DNA from: NP936 sp002726085
GTDB taxonomy: Bacteria; Acidobacteriota; Vicinamibacteria; Vicinamibacterales; UBA8438
Reading direction: 5' to 3'
NCBI GenBank assembly: GCA_036012905.1
Contig: DASCQF010000189.1
Span: 18,588 to 82,587, forward strand
DNA: 64,000 nucleotides
Shown here: in pieces, positions 17,098 through 26,614 of the stretch
Position numbering within the stretch: the first letter of the stretch is position 1
How the letters are laid out: each line of letters begins with the position of its first letter
Translations under genes and position numbers: made by a program
The notes under the pieces: model-generated
Databases searched by the model: none
What the model was told of the DNA's origin: nothing
What the model saw: only the letters and a program-made list of their open reading frames with translations

Positions 17098-17260
17098 TTA
17101 GGGCCCGCGCAAGAATAACTTCCCATTTTCGGCCGCCGATCCATCCCGCCTGGCGGCGTTGCTCGTCGGTCGAATACTGCCCGTATGCTCCCTCCTCCCG
17201 CCTGGCCAGCCGGGCGCCTCGACGCCCCAAGAGGGGCACTTATTCTTGCGCGGACCCTTA
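17098..17260 (-). repeat. Palindromic element, copy C, with terminal inverted repeats
   Basis: 163 bp. The ends (17098-17120 and 17238-17260) are inverted repeats matching at 20 of 23 positions and containing CCGCGCAAGAATAA. Inside, the minus strand carries the core shared with copies A and B (CCGGCTGGCCAGG, ATACGGGCAGTAT, CGACCGACGAGCAACGC, GCCAGGCGGGATG). Its right end coincides with the TAA stop of the minus-strand gene that follows; its left end is 56 bases beyond the stop of the VKOR gene. Confidence 0.82.
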
Positions 17261-18190
17261 GGCCCGCGGCACTGACTGATCGCGCGCCACGTCCGGACCC
17301 GCCATCAGCCGCCGGCGCTCGGTGACGATCAGGTCGTACTCCGAGGCGCGCTTCCAGACCCTGTTGGCCATCTCGGTGAGATGTACCGCCTTTAGCCCGA
17401 AGTAGAGAAACAGCGCGCCGGCTGTTCCGACCACCAGCGCCTGGAGGAGGGTGACGGTCCCGGCGCCGATCTGCGGTGCCAGCGTTCCGAGTCCCTGGTA
17501 GACGAGAAACCCGACCACCGCTAGAAACGGCCCGGTCACTGTACGCACGCTCCAGGATGCCACCCGCGACTGCTTTTCCATCAGCGCACCGATGGTGCGC
17601 AGCCGGCTGAGTGCGGCGACGATCCGAGCGAAGTCGAGCCCCGTCAGAACGTCCCGCAGCGTGACCTGCGCCCGGCAGGCCCGCGCCACGCGCTGATCTC
17701 CCCGAAGCCAGGACAGCCGGTTGACGGCGTAGGTGAAGTCGGGAAACTGTTCGCGCAGCCGCCCGAGCAGACGCGTCTGGCCTTCGTCGGTGTGCTCGTG
17801 GAGCGTCGACGCAATGTCGATCTCGACACGTTGCCGCGACGGAATCAGGACGATCTCGTGCAGTTCGCCAGTCTGCCGATCCTCGACATACGCCGCCGCG
17901 TGGGGCGCAATCCCCTCGTGTAGCATCACTTCGTGGTCGAGACACGGGAGGCTGGGCACTGGCGGGCTCAAGTCGACCTGCAGCCGATACAGCTTCAAGG
18001 CTCGCAGGTGACCAAAGTCGGCCACTCCGGCAAGAAATCGCTGGCAGATCTCACAGTCATCCGAATCGGGCGGGACCCTCGCCGAAACGGCAGCCCGAGC
18101 GCCGGCCGCGTCGTCCGGACCCGACAGGCCGCCGACGGTCGATCGCGCCCCAGGCGCCGGCTGGAACCGCTCACTCATCGCCTTCGTCAT
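17258..18190 (-). CDS. Two-helix membrane protein, unknown function
   Basis: 310 residues from the chosen ATG (another 12 bases downstream is possible). A soluble N-terminal part has CEIC and a second Cys (LPCLDHEVML) and a beta-rich domain (LHEIVLIPSRQRVEIDIAST). Residues ~215-280 hold two membrane helices (TGPFLAVVGFLVYQGLG; LLQALVVGTAGALFLYFGL). No recognised family. Its stop codon is formed by the end of palindromic element C. Divergent from the GYF-AIM24 gene with a 98-base gap. Confidence 0.65.
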   Translation of the reverse strand: MTKAMSERFQPAPGARSTVGGLSGPDDAAGARAAVSARVPPDSDDCEICQRFLAGVADFGHLRALKLYRLQVDLSPPVPSLPCLDHEVMLHEGIAPHAAAYVEDRQTGELHEIVLIPSRQRVEIDIASTLHEHTDEGQTRLLGRLREQFPDFTYAVNRLSWLRGDQRVARACRAQVTLRDVLTGLDFARIVAALSRLRTIGALMEKQSRVASWSVRTVTGPFLAVVGFLVYQGLGTLAPQIGAGTVTLLQALVVGTAGALFLYFGLKAVHLTEMANRVWKRASEYDLIVTERRRLMAGPDVARDQSVPRA

Positions 18191-18250
18191 TCTGGTCGAA
18201 CAGCGCCACACGACGCTCCGAGCACCACGATACCACAGGGGATCGAGGAC

Positions 18251-18256
18251 TATAAT
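18251..18256 (+). promoter_or_regulatory. -10 box for the GYF-AIM24 gene
   Basis: TATAAT 35 bases upstream of the ATG, with GGGGAGG as ribosome site between them. A -35 hexamer is not obvious. Confidence 0.4.
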
Positions 18257-18291
18257 CCAGTCACGGACTTGAATATCCGGGGAGGAACATG

Positions 18292-19310
18292 ATGTCGCAA
18301 CAGCAGTGGTACATGGCAAAGCACGGGCATCAAATCGGACCAATGTCCGAAGCCGAGATCGCCAGCAACATCCAGAACGGCAGCGCCGAGGGCAAGACGC
18401 TGGTCTTCACCGCCGGCATGACCAACTGGACGCCGCTGGCCGATGTGCCCCAGCTAGCGACGCACCTCTCGGGTACTCAGCCCCCTGCACCACCTGTGCC
18501 GCCGGGGCGGACGGCCCACGAGATCGACTTCACCATCGAAGGCACCGAAATGCAGTATGTCGAGGTCGAGCTCGACCCGGGCGAGAGCGCTGTTGCCGAG
18601 GCTGGCGGCATGATGTACATGACCAACGGCATCGCCATGGAGACGATCTTCGGCGACGGCAGCCACGGCCAGCAATCGGGTCTCATGGACAAGCTGATGG
18701 GCGCCGGCAAGCGGCTGCTCACCGGCGAGAGCCTGTTCATGACGGTGTTCACCAACAGCGGTGACGGCAAGCAACGTGTGGCCTTCGCCGCCCCCTATGC
18801 CGGCAAGATCCTTGCGATGGACCTGTCCGACCTGGGCGGCGAGCTCATCTGTCAGAAAGACGCGTTTCTCTGTGCCGCCAAGGGCGTCACCATCGGCATC
18901 GCCTTTCAGAAGAAGATCGGCGTCGGATTGTTTGGCGGCGAGGGCTCATCATGCAGCGGCTCGAGGGCGACGGGCTCTCTTTCCTCCATGCCGGCGGCAC
19001 GGTCCACCTGGTGGACTTGGAAGCGGGCGAGACGCTTCGGGTCGACACCGGGTGCCTCGTAGCGCTGCAGCCCAGTGTTGGCTACGACATCCAGTTCGTG
19101 GGCGGCGTCAAGACGGCGCTCTTCGGTGGTGAGGGCCTGTTCTTCGCCAACCTCACCGGCCCGGGACGGGTCTGGCTGCAGTCGCTGCCGCTCAGCCGGC
19201 TGGCGGACCGCATCTACAAGGCGGCCCCGCAGACCGGTGGTCGCAGAAAAGGGGAAGGGTCGGTCCTCGACCACGCGTTTGGCCTCGGGAACCTGATCGA
19301 CGGCAAGTAG
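18292..19310 (+). CDS. GYF_2 domain fused to AIM24/TIGR00266 domain; one-base frameshift
   Basis: Second of two adjacent ATGs chosen for ribosome-site spacing (GGAGG, 6 bases). Residues ~1-55 (QQWYMAKHGHQIGPMSEAEI ... WTPLADVPQL) are a GYF_2 module. From ~75 comes an AIM24/TIGR00266 domain (EIDFTIEGTEMQYVEVELDP, AEAGGMMYM, GEGLFFANLTGPG). The frame breaks after KKIGVGLFGGEG near 18946; restoring one T gives FIMQRLEGDG and continues to LIDGK (~340 residues). TIGR00266 proteins are uncharacterised beta-helical proteins. The lesion is small enough to be a sequence error. Confidence 0.8.
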
Positions 19311-19441
19311 CCCCGCGCCGGTCGATGATATAGTGAAGGCGATGCTGGCGCCGCCGTGGCCGCCGGCTCAAGGCCCCGACGGCAAACCGGGCGCGCCACG
19401 TGCCGCCCACGTTCGCCACATCCCTACGAGGTACGAGACCG

Positions 19442-19939
19442 ATGCGGAACCGACCGTCTTCAGACCCGAGCCACCGCCTCTTCGCGGCGTTGCTGATCGC
19501 GGCGCTCTGCCCATTCGTGGTGTCGCTCGTCGTTCTTCCTGAATCGGCCAATGGCCCCGCGTTCGAGGCCACGCTCGCCGCTCAGAGCGACACGACGATC
19601 TGGGGCGGCGTCTATACCGACGAGCAGGCCACACGCGGGCAGCGCACCTATGAGCAGGAATGCGCGTCCTGCCATCTCGATGACCTGATGGGAGACGGCA
19701 TTGCGCCGTCCCTGGTGGGGTCGTCGTTCTTCTTCCGATGGAGCGATCTCTCGGTCGGTGACATGTACGTTGCCATTCGCACCACCATGCCGCAGGGCGC
19801 CCCGGCCAGCCTGAGTCCGTCCGGCTACGCCGACGTCTCCGCCTACATGCTACAGATGAACAAGGTGCCGGCAGGTGATGCCGAGCTGTCGAGCGACACG
19901 GACGATCTCGAGGAAATCACCATCACCGAGCCCCAGTAG
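19442..19939 (+). CDS. Exported monohaem cytochrome c
   Basis: 165 residues. The ATG chosen gives an Arg-rich N-terminus and an uncleaved or cleaved hydrophobic segment (FAALLIAALCPFVVSLVVLP). Haem motif CASCH (C74, C77, H78), then SSFFFRWSDLSVGDMYVAIR and TTMPQGAPASLSPSGYADVS with the axial Met. The family is the class I type found with quinoprotein dehydrogenases and as orphan periplasmic carriers. Convergent with the ClC gene, 9 bases between stops. Confidence 0.85.
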   Translation: MRNRPSSDPSHRLFAALLIAALCPFVVSLVVLPESANGPAFEATLAAQSDTTIWGGVYTDEQATRGQRTYEQECASCHLDDLMGDGIAPSLVGSSFFFRWSDLSVGDMYVAIRTTMPQGAPASLSPSGYADVSAYMLQMNKVPAGDAELSSDTDDLEEITITEPQ

Positions 19940-19948
19940 CCGCCTCGT

Positions 19949-21418
19949 TCACGTCGTCGAAGTCTGCGGCGCGGCGGTCCGCCGCGTCGCCCGTTCGGCC
20001 TCTTCGCGTCCCGGATAGCTGATCCCACGGCGATGCAGCTTCAACGTGTAGATGCTGAACGGTGACAACCGGTGTGAGAGATACACGCTGGCAACCGTCG
20101 CCGCCATCAGCGGCAGCATGATCCGGTAGTCGTTCGTCATCTCGAACAGGATCAGAATCGACGTGGTCGGCGCCTTTGCGGTCGCCGCGAAGAAGGCCGC
20201 CATCCCCACCATCGCATAGGCGCCGGAGCCGGCGGTCCAGTCCGGAAACAGGATGTGGACCAGCGACCCGAACGCGCCACCCAGCATGGCGCCCATGTAG
20301 AGGCTGGGCGCAAACACCCCACCCGAGCCGCCAGAGCCGAGCGTCGCGCAGTTGGCGAGAAACTCGGCCACGAACAGCCCGATCAACAGTTCCCAAGGGA
20401 GCCGTACCCACAAGGCCGACTCAACGGCTGGGAACCCGGCGCCATACACTTCCGGGAAGTAGCGCAAGACGAGCCCCGCCATCAACCCGCCAACCGCCGG
20501 CTTCAGGTAGTCGGGGAAGCGCCAGGCTCCGAACAGGTCCTCGGCCTTGTAGAGTGCCCGCACATACAGAATCGCAGCCCAGCCAATTATGAGCCCCATC
20601 AGGAAATACAGCGGGAGCTCGCGGCCGCTGGCCAGGTCGTAGGCCGGTGCGGTGAATGCCGGGTAGTTGCCGAGATAGGACCGCGCCACCATGCAGGAGC
20701 TCAGCGAGGTCAACAGCACCAGCAGGAAGTCGGTCTGCACCCGGCCGATGAGCACCTCCATCGAGAAGATCGCCCCGGCAATCGGTGCGTTGAAGGTGGC
20801 GGCAACACCACCAGCGGCCCCGCAGGTGACCAGCGTCCTTACGCGATGCGGGGTCAGCTTGGTCCACTGGCCGACCGCGGAGCCGATGGCCGATCCGATC
20901 TGCACCATCGGTCCCTCGCGCCCAGCCGTGCCGCCGAAGCCGATCGTCAGCGACGAGGTAATGACTTTAATCGAGGCAACCCGCTTGCGAATCTTCCCAC
21001 CCCGACTCGCCAGCGCGGTCATCACCTCCGGCACGCCGTGGCCCCGCGCCTCCTTCGCGAAGCGGTGAATCAACGGTCCAGCCATCAGTCCGCCAAGCGC
21101 GGGCAGTAGCACCAGGCTAGCGGGACCGAACACCGAGAGCCCCGAGGCGACCGGTCCGCGTGCGAAGTCGGCGATCCACCCGAGGACGAAGATGAACCCG
21201 ACCGACCCGTACCCGGTCAGGACACCGACAACAACGGCCAGGATGATGAGGTAGTTCTGCTCTGGCAGGAACGAGGCGCGGAAAAACACCTTGGTCCAGC
21301 GCCAGATCGGCAACCGTTCGGTGAGCCACCGCCAGCCAGTCGCCAGAGCCCTGCCGAGCCGGGCACTGGTGCGCATTGTCTGTTCGGGGGAAGACGTGTC
21401 GTTCGAGGGCGCCGCCAT
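19949..21418 (-). CDS. ClC-family chloride channel/transporter
   Basis: 489 residues with about ten hydrophobic helices. Selectivity motifs: GREGPMVQIGS, which retains the gating Glu, and GSGGSGGVFAPSLYMGAMLGG. There is no C-terminal CBS pair. The proton-Glu of exchangers cannot be placed with confidence, so channel versus antiporter is open. The start codon overlaps the stop of the upstream PDZ gene by one base (TGATG), implying translational coupling. Confidence 0.92.
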   Translation of the reverse strand: MAAPSNDTSSPEQTMRTSARLGRALATGWRWLTERLPIWRWTKVFFRASFLPEQNYLIILAVVVGVLTGYGSVGFIFVLGWIADFARGPVASGLSVFGPASLVLLPALGGLMAGPLIHRFAKEARGHGVPEVMTALASRGGKIRKRVASIKVITSSLTIGFGGTAGREGPMVQIGSAIGSAVGQWTKLTPHRVRTLVTCGAAGGVAATFNAPIAGAIFSMEVLIGRVQTDFLLVLLTSLSSCMVARSYLGNYPAFTAPAYDLASGRELPLYFLMGLIIGWAAILYVRALYKAEDLFGAWRFPDYLKPAVGGLMAGLVLRYFPEVYGAGFPAVESALWVRLPWELLIGLFVAEFLANCATLGSGGSGGVFAPSLYMGAMLGGAFGSLVHILFPDWTAGSGAYAMVGMAAFFAATAKAPTTSILILFEMTNDYRIMLPLMAATVASVYLSHRLSPFSIYTLKLHRRGISYPGREEAERATRRTAAPQTSTT

Positions 21419-22917
21419 CAGTTACCGGGATCGAGCGCGAGGATCTGGACCCGGTTCGCCCGCCGGACGGTCAGCAAGGTCGGCTCGCCTCGTCGCTCCA
21501 TCCGCTCGAACATCGCGCGGGCGTCGAGTCCCTCGGCCGCTCGCCCATCGACCGCGAGCACGAGATCGTCGACGTCGAGACCAGCCGTCGCCGCGACCCC
21601 CCCGGATGCAGCGGCAGCGACCCGCCACCCCTCACCCGCTCCTACACGTCCCTCCGCCGTCCAGCGAACCGCAAGACCAAAACCCGCCAGTTGCACCGGC
21701 GGCTCGCCGAGGGGTCGGCAGTCGGCGCCCGGCAAGACGGTGCCGCCGGTCAGCCGGCGTTGTCCGCGCAGCACCCGATATCGCACGAGTGCACCCAGTT
21801 CAAGCGCATCCGTCCGGGTCTCGAACGCCTCGACCGTGGTCACCGCCTCTTGGTCCCAATCGAGGATCACGTCGCCAGCGCGTAGCGACGGCTCCGGCAC
21901 GAACGCGTCCTGTCTGACGTACTCGACCAGCAAGCCACTCTCGAGCCCGAGCAGCGCCAACACCGGTGGCGCCAGCTCGGACACCACGAGGGCCCGGCAG
22001 CGAACCTGGCGTTGGAGCTCAGCCACCACGCGACGCACGACGCTCGAAGACAGCAACCGCGGACCAGCCCCAGCGTCGCCCGTCTCGACCGCCACCCCGA
22101 CCAGCTTGCCATCAAGATTGACAACTGCCGTCGCGCCCGCCCCGTCCAGGCGCATCGACACCTCGAGCGACGCCCCCTCCGGCTCGGCGCGGACCGAAAC
22201 CAGATGCCCGGGCGTGATCGCCGCACGGCCCGTGACATCGCGTGTCACCGCACCCACGTAGGACCCGGACGGCACTGCCGCCGGCGGAATCAGCTCGAAG
22301 GTATCGACCCGGGTCGGATCCACCTCGAACAGCGACAGACCCCGGTCGCGGTCCACAGCGATCAGCCCGCCGGGTCGAGGCGCCTGGTCCGGCGTTGGGT
22401 CGACCGGCTCAGCCGGTTCGACTGGTTCTTCGGTGCCAGCTTCGCTCGAACGTGTCTCTTGCCTCTCACCATCCGGCGGATCCACGTCGGCAGACGCATC
22501 CGCCACACCCTCGTCGGTCGCCTGCTCGTCTAGTGGACGCACCAACCGCGCCCGCTCGATCTCAGCCAGGACCGCCTCGCCGGCCTCCGCCGAGGACAGC
22601 GCCAGACCGGGCATGACGACGACCGCCGGAGTGGGAACGGGACCGACGAGCACGACCTTGTCCTCGACCCGCTCCCGGAGCTGGCGCCAGTAGTCGTCGA
22701 AATAGGTAAGCGGCGTCTTTTCGAGATCGGGCCGACGTGATGCTGGCAATGGCAGCGGCACCACAGGAGCGGCCTGATCGGTTGCCTCCACCGGCTGGGC
22801 ACCTTGCCACACCCCTTGGATGAGCACGCCCGACACAATGAGCACCACCACCGCGGGGAACAGCAACTGCCGCTCGTACAGGACCCGGATGACGGGGATA
22901 TGAAGCAGTCGTCCCAC
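21418..22917 (-). CDS. Membrane-anchored PDZ protein with degenerate trypsin-like domain
   Basis: 499 residues: one membrane helix (LFPAVVVLIVSGVLIQG), a Pro/Glu/Asp-rich linker (~125-170), a region resembling an HtrA-type protease barrel (~175-300: GGLIAVDRDRGLSLFEVDP, ATAVVNLDGKLVGVAVE) and two PDZ-like domains (LGLESGLLVEYVRQDAF; GVAATAGLDVDDLVLAVDGR). The catalytic GNSGGP and His motifs are missing, so it is probably a non-proteolytic scaffold. Coupled to the downstream ClC gene by a 1-base overlap. Confidence 0.75.
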   Translation of the reverse strand: MGRLLHIPVIRVLYERQLLFPAVVVLIVSGVLIQGVWQGAQPVEATDQAAPVVPLPLPASRRPDLEKTPLTYFDDYWRQLRERVEDKVVLVGPVPTPAVVVMPGLALSSAEAGEAVLAEIERARLVRPLDEQATDEGVADASADVDPPDGERQETRSSEAGTEEPVEPAEPVDPTPDQAPRPGGLIAVDRDRGLSLFEVDPTRVDTFELIPPAAVPSGSYVGAVTRDVTGRAAITPGHLVSVRAEPEGASLEVSMRLDGAGATAVVNLDGKLVGVAVETGDAGAGPRLLSSSVVRRVVAELQRQVRCRALVVSELAPPVLALLGLESGLLVEYVRQDAFVPEPSLRAGDVILDWDQEAVTTVEAFETRTDALELGALVRYRVLRGQRRLTGGTVLPGADCRPLGEPPVQLAGFGLAVRWTAEGRVGAGEGWRVAAAASGGVAATAGLDVDDLVLAVDGRAAEGLDARAMFERMERRGEPTLLTVRRANRVQILALDPGN

Positions 22918-23385
22918 TCAGCGCCTCGGCCTCATGGGCCAGTTCGGGGTAATTCAATACCGCTCGACGGGCCCGCCGCGCTGTGGCTCGACCTACACGT
23001 AGCGAACCTAGACCGTGAGCGTCGGAAACCGTGCCGCTTGTCGCGGCGTGCGGGTCGGATGACCCCCATGCTAGGAAGCGTGCAGTCTGCGAACCGGTGT
23101 GGGGAGCGCGCCCGACACCACACCCCCACCGCTATGATTGTAGCGTCTCGGCCTACCCTGCCGCAACCTCTGGTTCCACACGAGCCCTGACCGGGGGCAC
23201 GGCAGACCGGGCATCGACGAGGCTGTCGAGGCGTAACGCGTTCGCGTTCAGTCGCGGCCCATCTACAAAAGACGCTCCACATGGCATGTTTTGAATAGGC
23301 AAAATAAATATTTTGGTCAGTATTTGGCTTCGGCAAAGCCAATGAGTATTCTGGTGGGTGTTGACCCTGTCCGGAAGGTCTACCC
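22918..23385. other. Intergenic region, 468 bp
   Basis: Lies between the divergent PDZ and ABC-transporter genes. The left two-thirds are GC-rich and hold no credible gene on either strand. The right third is AT-rich (23285-23360, including AAAATAAATATTTTGG) and is the likely control region of the exporter operon; it holds a small perfect inverted repeat. Confidence 0.45.
23324..23342. promoter_or_regulatory. Inverted repeat upstream of the ABC exporter operon
   Basis: TTGGCTT-CGGCA-AAGCCAA, a perfect 7-bp hairpin or operator 43 bases before the GTG start of the ATPase gene, inside an AT-rich patch. It is not followed by a T run, so an operator is more likely than a terminator. Confidence 0.4.
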
Positions 23386-24151
23386 GTGACCGCAACCGAT
23401 TCCAGCGTGGCCACCAGACCTGCCCCCCTCAAGACCTCTGACCCGAAACGGGAAACCGTCTTCGAGGCCAAGGACATCACGAAGGTCTACCACATGGGGG
23501 AAGTGGACGTGCACGCGCTACGGGGCGTGGAGCTGACACTCCTCGAGTCGGAGTTCCTGGTACTGCTGCCCCTCGGGCAGCGGTAAGTCGACCCTGCTGA
23601 ACATTCTCGGGGGCCTCGACGTGCCGACCGCCGGTCATGTGATGTACCGAGGTCGCGACCTGACCACGGCCGAGGAGCGCGAGCTGACCGACTACAGGCG
23701 GCGTCATGTCGGCTTCGTCTTTCAGTTCTACAATCTGATTCCGAGTCTGACCGCACGCGAGAACGTCGCCCTGGTCACCGACATCGCCGAGCACCCGCTC
23801 GAAGCGGCCGAAGCGCTCGCGATGGTGGACCTGGCCGACCGCCTCGACCACTTCCCCGCGCAGCTCTCGGGCGGCGAGCAGCAGCGGGTCGCCATCGCCC
23901 GGGCGATTGCGAAGCGACCGGACGTGCTGCTCTGTGACGAACCGACCGGCGCGCTCGACATCTCGACCGGCATCGTGGTGCTCGAGGCGATCGAGCGGAT
24001 CAACTTTGAGCTCGGCACGGCGACCGCCGTCATCACGCACAACGCGGCAGTAGCGGGAATGGCCGACCGTGTGGTCACGCTGTCTGACGGCCACATTGGG
24101 TCGGTGCGGACAAACGACCACAAGGTGAGCGCGCGCGAGCTCGAGTGGTAG
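23386..24151 (+). CDS. ABC transporter ATPase (MacB/LolD type), frameshifted in Walker A
   Basis: GTG start with GGAAGG upstream. N-terminal ITKVYHMGEVDVHALRGVEL and, later, the Q-loop QFYNLIPSLT, signature LSGGEQQRVAIARAI, Walker B LLCDEPTGALD and H-loop ITHN are all intact. The frame breaks at EFLVLL near 23569, exactly before the Walker A loop; two bases appear to be missing, after which PSGSGKSTLLNILGG reads on in another frame. Corrected length ~255 residues. It energises the permease that follows. Either a sequence error or an inactivating mutation. Confidence 0.85.
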
Positions 24152-24175
24152 ACCTGGGAGTCCTGATAGGAAACG

Positions 24176-26543
24176 ATGCAGGCGATCAACCGCAAGCTGC
24201 TCCGGGACCTGTGGCACGTCAAAGGTCAGGCGATCGCTATCAGCCTCGTCATCGCCGTCGGCGTGGTGATGCTGATCATGTACAGCAGCGCGTTCGACTC
24301 GCTGCATCTGTCGCAGTCGAGCTACTACGAGCGCCAGCGGTTCGCCGACATTTTCGTCACGCTCAAGCACGCGCCGATGGCGGTTGCGCGACCGGATCGG
24401 CGATATCGCCGGTGTGGCCCAGGTCGAGACGCGCGTGGTGGTGGACGTCACACTCGACGTCGAGGGCCTGAGCGAGCCGGCCACCGGCCGACTCATCTCG
24501 ATTCCGGCTCGGCGCCGCTCGATGTTGAACGACATCGTCATCCGGCGTGGCCGGTACATCGACGGGACCCGGCCCGACGAGGTCATCGTCAACGAGGGCT
24601 TCGCGCTGGCACACAACCTGACCCCCGGCGACACCGTCACCGCGGTCATCAACGGTCGGCGCCGCGACCTGGAGGTGGTTGGGTTCGGACTGTCGCCGGA
24701 GTTCATCTACACCATCCGCCCGGGCGAGCTGATTCCAGACAACACGCGGTTTGGCGTGTTCTGGATGGAACGCCGCGCGCTGGCCTCCGCGTTCGACATG
24801 GAGGGCGGGTTCAACGACGTGACGCTGTCGTTGATGCCCGGCGCCCGCGAGGAAGAGGTGATCCAACAGCTCGACACCTTGATCGAAAGCTACGGCGGGT
24901 TTGGCGCGATCCCACGGGCGCTGCAGCTCTCGCACTGGTCGTTGAGCCAGGAGCTGAACGGCCTGCAGGGGGTCGGACAGGTGGTGCCGTTGATCTTCCT
25001 GAGCATCGCGGCATTCTTGCTCAACGTCGTGCTGACCCGCATGGTGTCGGTCCAGCGGGAACAGATCGCCGCGCTCAAGGCGCTGGGCTATACCAACGCC
25101 GCAATCGGCTGGCACTACACGAAGTGGGCGCTCGCCATTGCGCTGACCGGAGCGGTCATCGGCACTGCCGCCGGAGCCGCCATGGGCAACGCGATGATGT
25201 CGATCTACAACGAGTTGTTCCAGTTCCCCGCGCTGACGTATCGATTGCTGCCGAGCGTCGTGACGAGCGGCGTGCTGATCAGCCTGCTGGCCGATGTGCT
25301 TGGCGCCGCCACCGCGGTGCGCCGCGCCGTCCGCTTGCCGCCGGCCGAAGCGATGCGGCCACAGCCTCCGGCCCGCTACCGGGTCAGCCTGGTGGAACGA
25401 CTGGGCATCCAGGGGCTGCTGTCGCAGCCGGCTCGCATCGTGCTCCGCAACATCCAGCGCCAACCGGTACGGTCGCTGGCCTCGGTGACCGGTATCGCCT
25501 TCTCGGTCGCAATGCTCATCGCGGGCACGTTCTCGCTCGACGCGATGGACGAGATGATGGACGTGCAGTTCAGCGTGGCGCAGCACCAGGACGTCACGGT
25601 GACTTTCGTCGAGGCGGCGTCCGCCGCGGCGAGGCACGAACTGCAGCGGATGCCCGGGGTGCTGACCGTTGAGTCAACGCGATCGATTCCGGCGCGTCTG
25701 CGGTTCGGCAGCCGGTCGCGTCAACTCGCCATCAGCGGTCTCCCCGAAGTGCCACGGTTGAGCCGGGTGCTCGAGGTGACCGACCTCAGCCCGGTGACGC
25801 TGCCGCCAGACGGTCTGGTGGTGTCGCGCAAGCTGGCAGAGATACTCGCGATCGACCGTGGTGACGTCGTGCGTGTCGAAGTCCTGCTGGGCGCGCGGCC
25901 GGTGCGCGAGGTGGTGGTGGCAGACGTCGTGAAGGAGTACATGGGGCTCTCCGCCTACATGGAGATCAATAGCCTCCGGCGACTGCTGCGTGAGAGCGAG
26001 ACGCTGTCGGGCGGCTTCATCACGGTGGACCCATCTAGGCTCGATGCGCTCTACCGGGTCCTCAAGGCGACCCCGGTGGTCGCCGGCGTCACCCTGAAAG
26101 GGGCCGCGCTGGAGAGCTTCGAGGAGACGTTCGCGGAGAACATCAACGTGATGATTTTCTTCAACGTGCTGTTCGCCGGTATCATCGCCTGCGGCGTCGT
26201 CTACAACGCCGCTCGCATGTCGCTGTCCGAGCGTAGCCGGGAGCTGGCGAGCCTCCGGGTCATCGGGTTCACCCGCGCCGAGATTTCATCGATTTTGCTC
26301 GGCGAGCTGGCCGTGCTGACCTGTGTGGCGATACCGGCCGGGTTGCTTGTCGGCTATGGCCTGGCCGCTCTGGTGGTGACGCTGTTCGACACCGAGCTGT
26401 ACTCGTTCCCGCTGGCGGTGGCGCCGCGCACCTACGCGCTGTCAACACTGGCCGTGCTGACGGCTACAGTGCTGTCCGGGCTGCTTGTCCGGCGCAAGCT
26501 CGACAGCCTCGACCTGGTGGAAGTGCTGAAAACGCGGGAATGA
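24176..26543 (+). CDS. ABC transporter permease (FtsX/MacB-like, duplicated), frameshifted near start
   Basis: ~788 residues once a single extra G at 24383 is removed: frame 1 gives MQAINRKLLRDLWHVKGQAI, a membrane helix and TLKHAPMA, and the second frame continues LRDRIGDIAGVAQVETRV to the end. Two FtsX-like halves are visible, each with a long periplasmic loop and helices (LIFLSIAAFLLNVVLTRMV; IMFFNVLFAGIIACGVVYNA-type near 26150; the C-terminal set with SERSRELASLRVIGFTR). Substrate unknown; likely lipid or hydrophobic-compound export with the ATPase and adaptor. Confidence 0.87.
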
Positions 26544-26580
26544 AGGGGCGCCCCTGGCTTTGGACTTTGAACGTAATCTT

Positions 26581-26601
26581 CTGACTTCTGACTTCTGACT
26601 T
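26581..26601 (+). repeat. Short tandem repeat (CTGACTT)x3
   Basis: Three exact 7-bp units in the 71-base spacer between permease and adaptor genes, just before the adaptor start. It displaces any normal ribosome site there. Confidence 0.7.
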
Positions 26602-26614
26602 CTAGAGCAATCGA

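Noticed and set aside
17039..17239. 66-codon minus-strand frame inside palindromic element C
   Set aside because: Its sequence is fully explained by the element core and arm, and copies A and B do not keep an equivalent frame; treated as repeat, not gene.
17098..17260. Palindromic element as an integron attC site
   Set aside because: Conserved core is internal rather than at the ends, there are no typical core-site ends, and no integrase or cassette array nearby.
23477..25637. Two minus-strand frames of over 400 codons
   Set aside because: Antisense to the ABC ATPase and permease genes; Arg/His/Gln-rich shadow composition.
26577..26603. CTGACTT repeats as a possible CRISPR leader or array
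   Set aside because: Only three 7-bp units with no spacers; a simple tandem repeat.
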